A stretch of 62,517 nucleotides of DNA from an uncultured Fibrobacter sp. (lineage in GTDB: Bacteria; Fibrobacterota; Fibrobacteria; Fibrobacterales; Fibrobacteraceae). The notes beneath the pieces are model-generated. The model was not told the DNA's origin, did no database searches, and saw only the letters and a list, made by a program, of their open reading frames with translations. The position numbers were made by a program, and so were the translations under genes. The stretch spans positions 1 through 62,517 of the forward strand of contig CAKUTF010000013.1 of the NCBI GenBank assembly GCA_934691725.1, written 5' to 3'. This document shows positions 8,290-17,128 of the stretch, in pieces (within the stretch, counting starts at the first letter, position 1; every line of letters starts with the position of its first letter).

Positions 8290-9215
8290 GCGTTTCCTTC
8301 GTTTTGGCGTTCGAGTGCGCTCAGCTTCTGCTGGATTTCCGGCACCAGTTCAAACTTTTCGTGATACAGCGCACTCACCTTGCGGCACAGAAGTTCGAGC
8401 CGGAAACGCTCCCTCGAATCGTTTTCGTTTGACCGCAACTTGCAAATCGCATTTTCGATTTCCTCGATATCCCTGGAATTCTTATACGGCGCCATAAAGT
8501 TCTTGAACCGTTCGAGGCTTGCCTTGAACTCCTCCTCGTTTCCCGCCTGGTACAGAAGATACGGAACGACCTGGCGTTCGAGAAGTTCCTGCAAGTCGCC
8601 GACGAAAGTCAGCAGGCTTCCCTTGCCCGGCAAAAATTCCCCGTTCTCCGGCTTGCTCGTGATAAGCCCACCGGATTCTATCTGCGAAAGGAACTCGCTG
8701 ATATACGACTGCTCTTCAGCGTTCTGCTGCTCGCGGTACTTCGCCTGGTAAAAAATCGGAAGGCTCGTAATGCAAAGGTGCGCCTGGCTCATGCCCGAAA
8801 ATTCCCCGATATAATAGATGTCGGCATTTTCACGCAAAATGTCTTCTTCGTGTTCGTAGAACATGATCTTCGCCGGAACCGGAATGATTTCCATGCTCGA
8901 AAGCTCTTCGAGCCGGTTGCGGAACGAATCGACATCTAAGCCATCGGGAAGTTCGCCTCCGCGTTCCTTGATATGCTCGATCAAGTCGTTGATGCCCTTA
9001 TCGACGGAAGTTCCCATTTCGTGCCGCATAAAGCTTTTGATGTTGCTGTTCTTTTCAAACTCGCCGCGGACAGCAAGGATTCCGTTCCGAATCATCGACG
9101 GAAACGGTCCGGGCATCGCATCGTTCTTCATCGCCGACCGGAGAATCTTCGCATACGCAACCATCCGACCGCAAAGCTTTTCCGGATTGCCTTTCTTCTG
9201 TTCAATGCCTAACAT
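8286..9215 (-). CDS. Conserved-looking protein of unknown function
   Basis: 309 residues, soluble, no signal peptide or membrane segment. It is acidic and mostly helical, with a long charged C-terminal helix rich in Arg, Glu and Leu. A middle block (IPVPAKIMFYEHEEDILRE, then ADIYYIGEFSGMSQAHL) looks like a compact alpha/beta core, but I cannot assign a family. It is tightly linked to rdgB (4-nt overlap) and 12 nt after a lipoprotein gene, and its base composition matches its neighbours, so it appears to be a native gene. Confidence 0.7.
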   Translation of the reverse strand: MLGIEQKKGNPEKLCGRMVAYAKILRSAMKNDAMPGPFPSMIRNGILAVRGEFEKNSNIKSFMRHEMGTSVDKGINDLIEHIKERGGELPDGLDVDSFRNRLEELSSMEIIPVPAKIMFYEHEEDILRENADIYYIGEFSGMSQAHLCITSLPIFYQAKYREQQNAEEQSYISEFLSQIESGGLITSKPENGEFLPGKGSLLTFVGDLQELLERQVVPYLLYQAGNEEEFKASLERFKNFMAPYKNSRDIEEIENAICKLRSNENDSRERFRLELLCRKVSALYHEKFELVPEIQQKLSALERQNEGNA

Positions 9216-9227
9216 GCGAGTATTCCA

Positions 9228-9719
9228 CTAGTAAAGTTTTTTTGCCGAAACCAAATCGCCGCCTCGTTCCCCGAAAAGGACCGCCGTCGATCCCGGATAG
9301 GATTTTTCAAAAAATTCCTGTAGCTTCTTGACAGCCGCATCGGAATCAAAGCCGATTTCGTAGCCAACATTATCGGAGAGGACGATCCCGAAATGAAGCG
9401 CGCCCGGAACACGCCGATTGATGTAGGCGGCAAACTCCTCGTCGGAATTCACGACATCCGTCGGAGCGCGACCGTCGATATTCATCGGATCCCGCGGGCT
9501 TACGAGCAGCGGATAGAATTTACCCGAAGCGAGCTGCGAAGTCGCCAGGTAGAGCGTATTGCCGACAAAGATTCCGACCGAATCGTCCTGCACGTAGCGA
9601 ATTTCCACGTTGAACTCGCAAGCCGAAGCCTTCTCCTTGATTTCTAGCGCGGACGGTCCACAGGCAAGAAAGAGGCACGCTGCGCACGCGACCAAAATCG
9701 TCGAACATACATTCTTCAT
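9228..9719 (-). CDS. Small predicted lipoprotein
   Basis: 163 residues with a lipoprotein signal (lipobox FLAC, Cys about residue 20) followed by a soluble domain of alternating beta strands, e.g. SVGIFVGNTLYLATS. No family recognised. The ATG at 9719 is preferred over one 30 nt upstream because a perfect AAGGAG lies 7 nt before it and the signal peptide begins there. It heads the five-gene minus operon ending with the histidine phosphatase. Confidence 0.75.
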   Translation of the reverse strand: MKNVCSTILVACAACLFLACGPSALEIKEKASACEFNVEIRYVQDDSVGIFVGNTLYLATSQLASGKFYPLLVSPRDPMNIDGRAPTDVVNSDEEFAAYINRRVPGALHFGIVLSDNVGYEIGFDSDAAVKKLQEFFEKSYPGSTAVLFGERGGDLVSAKKLY

Positions 9720-9815
9720 AGGATTCTCCTTTCCGTTTAAAATATACAATTCCCTAATTCGGGCTACCGCAACCCGTAAAAAATATGCCGGCTTCCAAAA
9801 AGTTAAAATTTTTCC

Positions 9816-9844
9816 TTGCCTTTTCTCGATTATTTTTATATATT
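9816..9844 (+). promoter_or_regulatory. Predicted cysK promoter
   Basis: TTGCCT (9816-9821), a 17-nt spacer and TATATT (9839-9844) in an AT-rich gap. Expected start near 9851 gives a leader of about 40 nt ending in AAGGAG before ATG 9891. An overlapping alternative -10 (TATTAT at 9841) exists. Confidence 0.5.
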
Positions 9845-9890
9845 ATACAATGTTGATTAAAATAATAGGATTTAATCCAAGGAGAAAATC

Positions 9891-10814
9891 ATGGCAAAAG
9901 TCAACAAGATTACCGATCTCATCGGAAATACACCGCTCGTCCGTATCAACAAGCTGAACGACAGCGAAGCGGAAGTCTATGTCAAGGTCGAATCGTTCAA
10001 TCCGCTTTCGAGCGTCAAGGACCGCGTCGCTTTCGCCATGATCGAAGCCGCGGAAAAAGACGGTCGGCTCAAGGAAGGCTCGGTCATCATCGAACCGACC
10101 AGTGGCAACACGGGAATCGGGCTTGCCTACGTCGCAGCGGTCAAGGGCTACCGCATCATCCTGACCATGCCCGAGACGATGAGCATTGAAAGGCGCAAGC
10201 TTCTCGCGGCGCTCGGAGCGGAACTCGTCCTCACGGACGGAAAGGCCGGCATGAAAGGCGCCATCGCCAAGGCGCAGGAACTCGCCAAGGAAATCCCGAA
10301 TTCCTTTATCCCGCAGCAGTTCGAAAATCCCGCGAACCCGGAAATCCACCGCAAGACGACCGGACCGGAAATCTGGAAGGATACCGAAGGCAAGGTCGAT
10401 ATCTTTGTTTCCGCTGCGGGAACCGGCGGCACGGTGACAGGCGTCGGCGGCTACCTTAAGAGCAAGAATCCGAATGTCAAGGTAGTAGTCGTTGAACCGG
10501 ATACATCCGCGGTTCTCTCCGGAAAGCCCGCGGGTCCGCACAAGATCCAGGGAATCGGCCCCGGCTTTGTCCCGAAAGTCTATGACCCGAAAGTCATTGA
10601 CGAAATCTACCTGACGAACGATGTCAAGGCGGGGAACATCGCACGCCGTGCGGCAAAGGAAGAAGGCCTGCTGATAGGAATTTCTTCCGGAGCGGCTCTC
10701 GAAGCAGCTCTCACCATCGCCAAGCGACCGGAAAACAAGGGAAAAACGATCGTCGCCCTGCTCCCGGATACCGGCGAACGCTATCTCTCGACCTGGCTTT
10801 TCGAAGAAAAATAA
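9891..10814 (+). CDS. cysK: Cysteine synthase A (O-acetylserine sulfhydrylase)
   Basis: A 307-residue PLP enzyme that makes L-cysteine from O-acetylserine and sulfide. The PLP lysine is Lys43 in NPLSSVKDR. The substrate loop TSGNTG, the glycine-rich phosphate loop GTGGTVTGVG and the ISSGAA block near the C-terminus are all standard. Length and order match CysK rather than cystathionine beta-synthase, which would carry extra CBS domains. It is a stand-alone unit with its own promoter and a strong terminator. No serine acetyltransferase gene is nearby. Confidence 0.96.
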   Translation: MAKVNKITDLIGNTPLVRINKLNDSEAEVYVKVESFNPLSSVKDRVAFAMIEAAEKDGRLKEGSVIIEPTSGNTGIGLAYVAAVKGYRIILTMPETMSIERRKLLAALGAELVLTDGKAGMKGAIAKAQELAKEIPNSFIPQQFENPANPEIHRKTTGPEIWKDTEGKVDIFVSAAGTGGTVTGVGGYLKSKNPNVKVVVVEPDTSAVLSGKPAGPHKIQGIGPGFVPKVYDPKVIDEIYLTNDVKAGNIARRAAKEEGLLIGISSGAALEAALTIAKRPENKGKTIVALLPDTGERYLSTWLFEEK

Positions 10815-10838
10815 CGTATCGGCAAACATTCAGATTTT

Positions 10839-10861
10839 GCGCCGCCTCCGCGGCGCTTTTT
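10839..10861 (+). terminator. Rho-independent terminator of cysK
   Basis: A perfect 7-bp stem GCGCCGC/GCGGCGC (10839-10845 with 10850-10856), a 4-nt loop, then five T (10857-10861), 25 nt after the cysK stop. Confidence 0.9.
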
Positions 10862-10909
10862 GTATATTTCCAAAGCACCATTTAACAGGTACCAGAAAGG
10901 AAACGCGGC

Positions 10910-11899
10910 ATGCTTAGCACAGAATTTTATTCCGACTATATCGATCACCGACTAAAAGAGGATCCGATAGAATTTTTAGATAAAACCGAGTTGAAATACC
11001 TGAACCATCTTGCAGAAAAAGTTCTTATCAACTTCATCCGAGATATTCCCAAAACAAACCACATAGCGGCTTCAACTATTTCCTATTACGTCGAATACTT
11101 TCAAAAGGATCTTACTTTATCCAAAGAGCTAATCCAAAATTTTTGCCTATGGCTAGCTATTCTCAAATCAGACATTTCGTTTTCCGAAGCCGAGCGCGAC
11201 ATTTTCGACAAAATAATTCTACAATGCAAGCGATTCGTCCAAAAGTCAAATCCAGTTTTGCCAGACGAACAAAGCGACTTTTCAGAGAACTTAATTGCTC
11301 AACAAGTAAATACACTAAAATCTTTTAACGAACAAATTAAAATAAACGATCCAAATTTTAGGCAACGCCTTGTCAATACCGATTATGGTGAAGTCATGGG
11401 AAAGCTTTACGATGCCATGCGGCAAGCATATTCCGAAGGGATTGCACTTCTTAAATCGCCCGGAAATATAAATACACTAAAAGAATTAATGACTGCGACA
11501 AGAATCGACAAGAATCATGATGAATTTATCGTTACAGGCGAACATCACGACAACATCCACAAAAATTCTGCAATGCAAAGAGGTTTTACCAAACCGGACG
11601 GGACCAAATCCTCAATGCCGATATATTCAAACGGAGAAAACATTCTATTTCAATCGCACCCAGGCCTTTCTCCGTTATCCATGAATCCTGAAAGCGACTT
11701 TTACCACCCACAGAAAATCCGCAAAGGTGGCGACCTTGGACATATTTTTGAAGCAAATAAAAAAATGTTTGCCATCAATCGAGATGGAGATATTTTCTTT
11801 TCCAATCCCGATTTGGCTGGAATCTGTTTAAACGAAATTCCCGGTTGTCGAAATCTAGGACAAGTCTATCTCGGAAACATCAAGGATTTTCAAAAATGA
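10910..11899 (+). CDS. AT-rich gene of unknown function, first of a coupled pair
   Basis: 329 residues, no signal peptide, with AGAAAGGAAA before the ATG. The N-terminal ~200 residues look helical (e.g. DKTELKYLNHLAEKVLINF). The C-terminal ~110 residues are glycine-, asparagine- and histidine-rich and likely beta (GEHHDNIHKN, MPIYSNGENILFQSHPG, GGDLGHIFEANKK). This two-part shape resembles a helical carrier with a C-terminal effector domain, but I recognise no family. Codon use is far more A/T-rich than the flanking genes, a sign of possible transfer. The stop overlaps the start of the following lipoprotein gene by 4 nt. Confidence 0.7.
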   Translation: MLSTEFYSDYIDHRLKEDPIEFLDKTELKYLNHLAEKVLINFIRDIPKTNHIAASTISYYVEYFQKDLTLSKELIQNFCLWLAILKSDISFSEAERDIFDKIILQCKRFVQKSNPVLPDEQSDFSENLIAQQVNTLKSFNEQIKINDPNFRQRLVNTDYGEVMGKLYDAMRQAYSEGIALLKSPGNINTLKELMTATRIDKNHDEFIVTGEHHDNIHKNSAMQRGFTKPDGTKSSMPIYSNGENILFQSHPGLSPLSMNPESDFYHPQKIRKGGDLGHIFEANKKMFAINRDGDIFFSNPDLAGICLNEIPGCRNLGQVYLGNIKDFQK

Positions 11900-12792
11900 A
11901 AATTTTTCTGCTAATCCTTTCTTTGATTTTTCTAGGTTGTACAGAAAAAAACTCCGTTTCGAATCTGTGCGAAAAATTTCTTCTAAACCATCCTGAAGTC
12001 GCCAATCGCTACGGACAAGTCGAATGCCTTAACAGTTCAACAATCTTTTACGAACTATCCTTTGTAAAAGGCTATGTATTCTTTGCCAAATTCAATCAGG
12101 ATTCCATGTGGACAACCCAAGCCGGATGTTACGCGTGCCCTGATTTTCCTGTTAACGATTTAGAAAAATGGAATATCATGCCCTATCAATGGGAACAAGG
12201 AAGGAAATATACCGAAGCGGAAAAAAGCCGAATAAGAACCGATACTACGTTTCAAATTTTTTCAAGACACAGACGAAACTCTTTTGAAGAATTCAAGCAT
12301 TTCATCATGGATGTCGATAACATTTCCGCTGCGGAATTCGAAAGGAGATTTGAAACCTATGATTCGCTCGCCAATTTCTACGATCTTTTGAGTTTTCTAT
12401 CCCTTTGGAATGTACAATCCGCCATTGCGAAAAAGAACGATTCCAGTTTTTACATTCTAGGTCCCACCCTAAGCCAAGGTTATCTGCTCAACGCCCCTTC
12501 AACCGGAGGCAAATCCAAAAAGGTTTTTCAGTATGACATCTATAATTGCTGTGGAACCAATCGCTTTAAAACGCCAAAAGAAATCAATGCCAACGATACA
12601 ACGATCCTCGTCAAATTGCAGGGCGGCAACTGGATTTACTACAACGAGCCAAAAGACTCTATCGCTTTTTTCATCAAGGATTCTCTCGATTTCTACCTGA
12701 TTACGCATTTCAAGGCTAACGGAGATTCCGTCAATTATTTTTCTCCGAAAAAAGCAACGCCTTGTCCGCGCGAATACGAATGTTCGTCCTGA
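11896..12792 (+). CDS. Predicted lipoprotein, coupled to the upstream unknown gene
   Basis: 298 residues. The signal peptide ends in lipobox IFLGC (Cys about residue 15). The mature part has several cysteines (GCYACPDF, YNCCGT, and a CPREYEC end) that could form disulfides in the periplasm. No family recognised. The ATG at 11896 overlaps the upstream stop (ATGA), and the signal peptide begins exactly there, so longer starts are unlikely. Base composition is AT-rich like its partner. A lipoprotein coupled to a cytoplasmic-looking partner could be an immunity or surface-anchor arrangement, but this is speculation. Confidence 0.75.
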   Translation: MKIFLLILSLIFLGCTEKNSVSNLCEKFLLNHPEVANRYGQVECLNSSTIFYELSFVKGYVFFAKFNQDSMWTTQAGCYACPDFPVNDLEKWNIMPYQWEQGRKYTEAEKSRIRTDTTFQIFSRHRRNSFEEFKHFIMDVDNISAAEFERRFETYDSLANFYDLLSFLSLWNVQSAIAKKNDSSFYILGPTLSQGYLLNAPSTGGKSKKVFQYDIYNCCGTNRFKTPKEINANDTTILVKLQGGNWIYYNEPKDSIAFFIKDSLDFYLITHFKANGDSVNYFSPKKATPCPREYECSS

Positions 12793-12799
12793 AAGGGAA

Positions 12800-12936
12800 A
12801 CGAAGACTTAGTTGAGAGAGCTTAGACCAGCAGACGCCTATGCTTAGGGACTAGGGATTAGTCAGAGCTTAGTTAAGAGAGCTTAGAGCTCAGAACTGCA
12901 TACATCTAGGCTTTTGGGACGCGGAACAAGGTACGA
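12800..12936. repeat. Low-complexity repeat-word island, copy 2
   Basis: Noncoding spacer between the converging lipoprotein and arginase-fold genes. It contains words shared with the other islands: GCTTAGGGACTAGGGATTAG (12852-12871), two GAGCTTAG-type phrases (AGTTGAGAGAGCTTAGA and AGTTAAGAGAGCTTAGA) and CATCTAGGCTTTTGGGAC (12903-12920). Confidence 0.6.
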
Positions 12937-12937
12937 T

Positions 12938-13041
12938 GTCATTCCCCGGCTTGACCGGGGAATCTAGATTATCGGGTCAAGCCCGATAATGACAGGCTAG
13001 CGAGCTTGCCGAGCTATACCAGACACATATGAAAACAGGTT
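12938..13041. repeat. REP-like palindromic element, copy B
   Basis: The best-formed copy. ATTCCCCGG and CCGGGGAAT pair around CTTGA, then a second hairpin ATTATCGGGT...ACCCGATAAT-like (TTATCGGG with CCCGATAA), then the phrase GACAGGCTAGCGAGCTTGCC shared with copy A, then GAAAACAGGTT. It ends directly at the stop codon of the arginase-fold gene, so it may also act as a 3' structure for that long operon. Confidence 0.75.
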
Positions 13042-13788
13042 CTAAAAATACTTTTTCAAAAGATTCCACAAAGAAGCATTGATGGAATTACTTTGTCGTA
13101 AATTTTCATCTTCGGAAAAAACATCCCGAAAAGACGGTTCCCCGCAAATGTCCACACCGAGGATATTTCCCAGCGCAAAAATTCGCTCCAGAAGTTTCAA
13201 TAAGTTATTCGTCGAAAGGCTTCCACCGTCCCAATTCGTCTTGAGTTCACGCTCCGATAGGACATCCTTATCCATGGAAACATAAACCGGATGCCGGAAA
13301 AATTTTTCGTCAAAAACAAAATCGTCTCCGAAAGATTCCGCGGCGCATTCGCTTTCGGGAACGACATGAACTTTTTTTCGATAAACCAGCGGGATTTCTT
13401 CGGCAGAAGATTTTCCGACACCGAAGAGGAGGACATTTTGCAGAAACGGGTTGGAATCCAGAGCGGCCTTGAGCCAGCTTCCGCACGAAAGGATTCCGTC
13501 AAAAACGGGAGGTTGCATATCGGAATGATGGTCGAACACGACGAGCGAAAAATTTTCCGACAAGCGATCCGTCCACAGCTTGCTCAAATAATGCGTGTTT
13601 CCCGAATCGATAAAATGGATTCCGCAAACCGGACAAGCATCCATCTTCCGACGGATTTCCGCTTCCGCCATAGGATCCAGATAGCAATCCGTTCCCTGGA
13701 TTTGCGAGCAGTCCATTTCCGCAAAATTCTCTTTCCAAAAATTTTGCAGCTGATAGATGCCCGAAAAATTCATGACCAGCGAAGCCAT
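13042..13788 (-). CDS. Arginase/agmatinase-fold (ureohydrolase-like) protein
   Basis: 248 residues with a ureohydrolase metal-site layout: His66 (GNTHY), Asp86/His88/Asp90 in FDHHSD, and Asp173/Asp175 in SMDKDVL. These would bind a two-metal cluster that activates water for guanidino or amide hydrolysis. The protein is shorter than typical arginases (~300), and its substrate is not clear from sequence. The ATG at 13788 forms a TGATG junction with the helicase stop; a TTG three bases upstream is also possible. It is the last gene of the long ctp-to-helicase operon. Confidence 0.78.
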   Translation of the reverse strand: MASLVMNFSGIYQLQNFWKENFAEMDCSQIQGTDCYLDPMAEAEIRRKMDACPVCGIHFIDSGNTHYLSKLWTDRLSENFSLVVFDHHSDMQPPVFDGILSCGSWLKAALDSNPFLQNVLLFGVGKSSAEEIPLVYRKKVHVVPESECAAESFGDDFVFDEKFFRHPVYVSMDKDVLSERELKTNWDGGSLSTNNLLKLLERIFALGNILGVDICGEPSFRDVFSEDENLRQSNSINASLWNLLKKYF

Positions 13789-15926
13789 CAAAGACGTTCC
13801 AGCTTGGCGGTAAATTGCAGATTGCGAGTAGTTTTCAACGAATCAAACTGGACAACATAGCAAGAGTCCTTCGCATTGACTTCGACAATCAAGCCTTCGC
13901 CAAAAACCGGATGCCGAATGCGGTCCCCGACAAAAAACAGATTTTGCAAAAGTTTTAGATGTTCCGTTTCCTCCCGAATTTGTCGCAAGGCCTTTTCTCG
14001 CAAATCTTCCGGCAACGGGTTCACAAATTCCAGATTTTCCTCGCCCGCATCAAAGATAAAACGCGACGGATATTTGCTCAGATTGATGTTTCCGCCGCCT
14101 TCGTTTTCCGAAAGAAAAAGGCGTTTCTGCGCCCGCGTAAAGGCGACATAGGCGATTCGACGTTCCTCTTCCAGCTCATCCATCGTCTCGATCTGCGCAC
14201 TGGGGAAAAGCCCTTCCGAAAGGCCGGTGATGAAAACGTTCGGAAATTCCAGACCTTTTGATGCGTGGACGCTCAGAAGCTTCACCGAGTCCTTGCGTTC
14301 TTCCTTGTCTAAGTTTCCATAAAGCGCGATTCGGGACAAAAAACTTTCCAGATTCTCATCGACATCCTTTGCCGCGTTTTCTACCGTCTGCTTAAACTCG
14401 GCCAAGTTGTCCAAGCGATTTTGGTCCGCATCCATCCGGACAAATTCCGTGTAGCCGGAAAGATTCAGAATTTTTTCCAGCACGTCGTCCATCTTTTTTT
14501 CATGGGCGTCTCTACGCGTCTCTTCAATCGCCTGGACATATTTTTTCGCCTCGGTCCCCTTGAAAATGGCGCTGTCTAGATTTTCGCATAGAGCTTCGTA
14601 CAAAGTAATTTTATTCGCCTCGGCATATTCCTTGAGAAAGGCGATTTTCTTTTTACCGATTTTTCGACCGGGAATGTTGATCGTTCTCAAAAAGGCGAAA
14701 TCATCCTGCGACGTGAGCATCCGCAGATAGGCGACGACATCCTTGATTTCCCGGCGTTCGTAAAAGGAAATTCCCGACAGGACGCGATAAGGAATTTTAT
14801 TCTGGATGAACGATTCTTCGATCGGACGCGACAGAAAATGCGAGCGGTACAAAACGGCGATGTCGCCTAGGGATTCTCCCTCTTCGACAAGTTTTCGAAC
14901 TTTCCCGACAATCCACTCCGATTCGTCTTTTGGCGCTTTTCCGTGAAAATAGAGCGGTTTCGGGCCATCACCGCAAACAGGAAAAAGTTCCTTGGGGTAT
15001 CGCACGGAATTGCGGGAAATTAATTTGTTCGCAGCGTTCAGGATTTGCGGTGAACTGCGATAGTTTTCCCGAAAAAGAATCGTCCTTGCTTCCGGATAGG
15101 CCTTGTCAAAATCCAGAAACAGCCGTACATGCGAACCCCTCCAGGAATAAATCGTCTGGTCGCTGTCCCCGACGATAAAAAGGTTTCCGTGTTTTTCGGA
15201 AAGAATCCTTGCGATTTTATACTGTTTTTCGCTCACGTCCTGGAATTCATCCACCAAAACATATTCCATGCGGGCTTGCCATTTTTCACGGACATCGGGA
15301 AAATTTTCCAGAATGTAAGCCGTAAAATTGATCAAATCGTTAAAATCCAATCCGTAATTTTTTTTCTGTTCGTAGAGATAGCGCAGGAAAATTTGGGAAT
15401 CGCGGTCTTTTTCCGCTTCAATTCGCGAAAGAAATTCCTCGCTTGAAAGGCGGATAAAATCGGAAATATAAGAGTTCGTTTCCTTTCTGGCCTCTAAGAC
15501 CATGTCAATCGTCCGCTGCATCGTCGTATCGCGCAACGTGATTTTCATGTCGGCAAAGATGCGCTGCAAAATTTCACGTTCGTCTTCGGTATCGATGATG
15601 ATGAAGCTTTTGGGATATCCCAGCGCGTTGATTTCTTCTTTTAAAAAACGTGTACAGAATGCGTGAATGGTGCTGACAAGCCCTAGATCCAAGCCGCCCA
15701 AAATGGCGCGGACGCGACTCTTCATTTCATTTGCGGCACGGTTCGTAAACGTAACGGTCAAAATATTCGCCGGAGAAATCCCTAGTTCCGATACGAGATA
15801 GCAATACCTGGCTGTCAGCGACTTCGTCTTTCCCGTCCCCGCTCCGGCGATTACACGCACATAGCCTTCTGTCGTCTTGACTGCCGAAAGCTGTTCCGGA
15901 TTCAATGTCAAAAGCAGGTCGTTCAC
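13788..15926 (-). CDS. UvrD/PcrA-type DNA helicase
   Basis: A 712-residue superfamily 1A helicase that unwinds DNA 3' to 5' in repair and replication restart. Walker A is AGAGTGKT (~27-34). Motif Ia is FTNRAANEM, motif II VLVDEFQDVS, motif III GDSDQTIYSWRG, motif IV FRENYRS, motif V VHASKGLEF and motif VI VAFTRAQ. The C-terminal segment (GDRIRHPVFGEGLIVEV) is the small PcrA-type Tudor-like domain that contacts RNA polymerase in Gram-positive PcrA. The start is GTG at 15926; the upstream stop is only 10 nt away. Confidence 0.94.
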   Translation of the reverse strand: MNDLLLTLNPEQLSAVKTTEGYVRVIAGAGTGKTKSLTARYCYLVSELGISPANILTVTFTNRAANEMKSRVRAILGGLDLGLVSTIHAFCTRFLKEEINALGYPKSFIIIDTEDEREILQRIFADMKITLRDTTMQRTIDMVLEARKETNSYISDFIRLSSEEFLSRIEAEKDRDSQIFLRYLYEQKKNYGLDFNDLINFTAYILENFPDVREKWQARMEYVLVDEFQDVSEKQYKIARILSEKHGNLFIVGDSDQTIYSWRGSHVRLFLDFDKAYPEARTILFRENYRSSPQILNAANKLISRNSVRYPKELFPVCGDGPKPLYFHGKAPKDESEWIVGKVRKLVEEGESLGDIAVLYRSHFLSRPIEESFIQNKIPYRVLSGISFYERREIKDVVAYLRMLTSQDDFAFLRTINIPGRKIGKKKIAFLKEYAEANKITLYEALCENLDSAIFKGTEAKKYVQAIEETRRDAHEKKMDDVLEKILNLSGYTEFVRMDADQNRLDNLAEFKQTVENAAKDVDENLESFLSRIALYGNLDKEERKDSVKLLSVHASKGLEFPNVFITGLSEGLFPSAQIETMDELEEERRIAYVAFTRAQKRLFLSENEGGGNINLSKYPSRFIFDAGEENLEFVNPLPEDLREKALRQIREETEHLKLLQNLFFVGDRIRHPVFGEGLIVEVNAKDSCYVVQFDSLKTTRNLQFTAKLERL

Positions 15927-15936
15927 AGGATTTCAG

Positions 15937-17112
15937 TCACAGGCAAGATTTGACATATTCCTTCATCGCGGAGACTTCCGTTTCGGACGGTTTAAAGATT
16001 GCGCGGAAACCTTCCCCACAGACATTGTACTTCTTCTGTTTCAAATGTTCCACAAGAAGCGGAACCCCTTCGCCGCTCCATCCATAGGACCCGAACACAC
16101 CGACTTTCTTGTTTACATTGGCAATCGCCGAAAGATGGGCGACAAATTCCCACACGGGCAAAAGCGCATCCCGATTGAAAGTTGAAGACCCGATAAAAAT
16201 CAAGGACGCCTTGTTCGCTTCGCTCGCGACTATCTCCGGCGGCGTAACGCCCAGATCGAACAGCTTTACCGAAAAGCCGTTTTCCTTGAGCGCTGCCTCT
16301 GCCGTTTCTGCAAGAAGACGCGTATAGCCATAAGCCGAAGCGTATGCGATTACCGCTAATTGAGAAGGCTCTTCCAGGGAACTCCACTGCGCATAGGTAT
16401 CGATGACTTTTTGGATTCCGTCGTCCAAAATCGGCCCGTGGCTCGGGCAGACAAGGCTCAAATCCAGCGTGGCGATCTTCTGCAAACCGTTCTGTACAAA
16501 CTTCTTGAACGGGCTGAAGATGCAGTCGAAATAGACCTTGAGCGAAACATTGTAACCATCCATCGATGCGATTTTTGAAAACAGCGGATGGTTTTCTTCG
16601 TAATAATGCGCCCCCAGAAAGTCGCATGTAAAAAGCGCCTTGTTTTCGGGGACATACGTAAACATGGAATCGGGCCAATGCAGATTCGGAGCGATTATGA
16701 ATTTCAATGTTTTTGCCCCGAGATCCAACGAAAAAGAATTTGTCGCCGTAATCGATTCAAAGTCCGAATTGGTGATTTTTTTCAAGAACTTGATAGCACT
16801 TGCGCTGGCAACGACTTTGGCCTGCGGTGCGAGCCTTAAAAGTTCAAGCAAGCTTCCGGAATGGTCCGGTTCCGTATGGTTCATGACGATGTAATCGATT
16901 TCCGAAAGCCCGCAAACCGTCTGGATGTTCGTCAAAAATTCATCGCATTTTTTTTCGTGGACCGTTTCAACCAAGGCTGTCGCCTTTTCCCCACGCACCA
17001 GATACGCATTGTACGATGATCCGAACGCAGTCGGAACGACGACATCGAAAACACGCATATCGGGGTCGCTTACCCCGACAGAAAAAATCCCGGAAGAAAT
17101 TTCAAGAGCCAT
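15937..17112 (-). CDS. Flavodiiron protein (O2/NO reductase, FprA type)
   Basis: 391 residues. An N-terminal metallo-beta-lactamase-like diiron domain has H79-x-E81-x-D83-H84 (HTEPDH), CDFLGAH and CPSHGP. A C-terminal flavodoxin domain (from ~residue 250; IAYASAYGYTRLLAET, then GSSTFN and GSYGWSGEG) binds FMN. It reduces O2 to water or NO to N2O in the cytoplasm, a classic defence of anaerobes. No rubredoxin domain is fused, so a separate electron donor is needed. A strong GGGAGG sits 6 nt before the ATG. It is followed by the helicase with a 10-nt gap. Confidence 0.93.
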   Translation of the reverse strand: MALEISSGIFSVGVSDPDMRVFDVVVPTAFGSSYNAYLVRGEKATALVETVHEKKCDEFLTNIQTVCGLSEIDYIVMNHTEPDHSGSLLELLRLAPQAKVVASASAIKFLKKITNSDFESITATNSFSLDLGAKTLKFIIAPNLHWPDSMFTYVPENKALFTCDFLGAHYYEENHPLFSKIASMDGYNVSLKVYFDCIFSPFKKFVQNGLQKIATLDLSLVCPSHGPILDDGIQKVIDTYAQWSSLEEPSQLAVIAYASAYGYTRLLAETAEAALKENGFSVKLFDLGVTPPEIVASEANKASLIFIGSSTFNRDALLPVWEFVAHLSAIANVNKKVGVFGSYGWSGEGVPLLVEHLKQKKYNVCGEGFRAIFKPSETEVSAMKEYVKSCL

Positions 17113-17128
17113 ATAGACCTCCCAAAAA

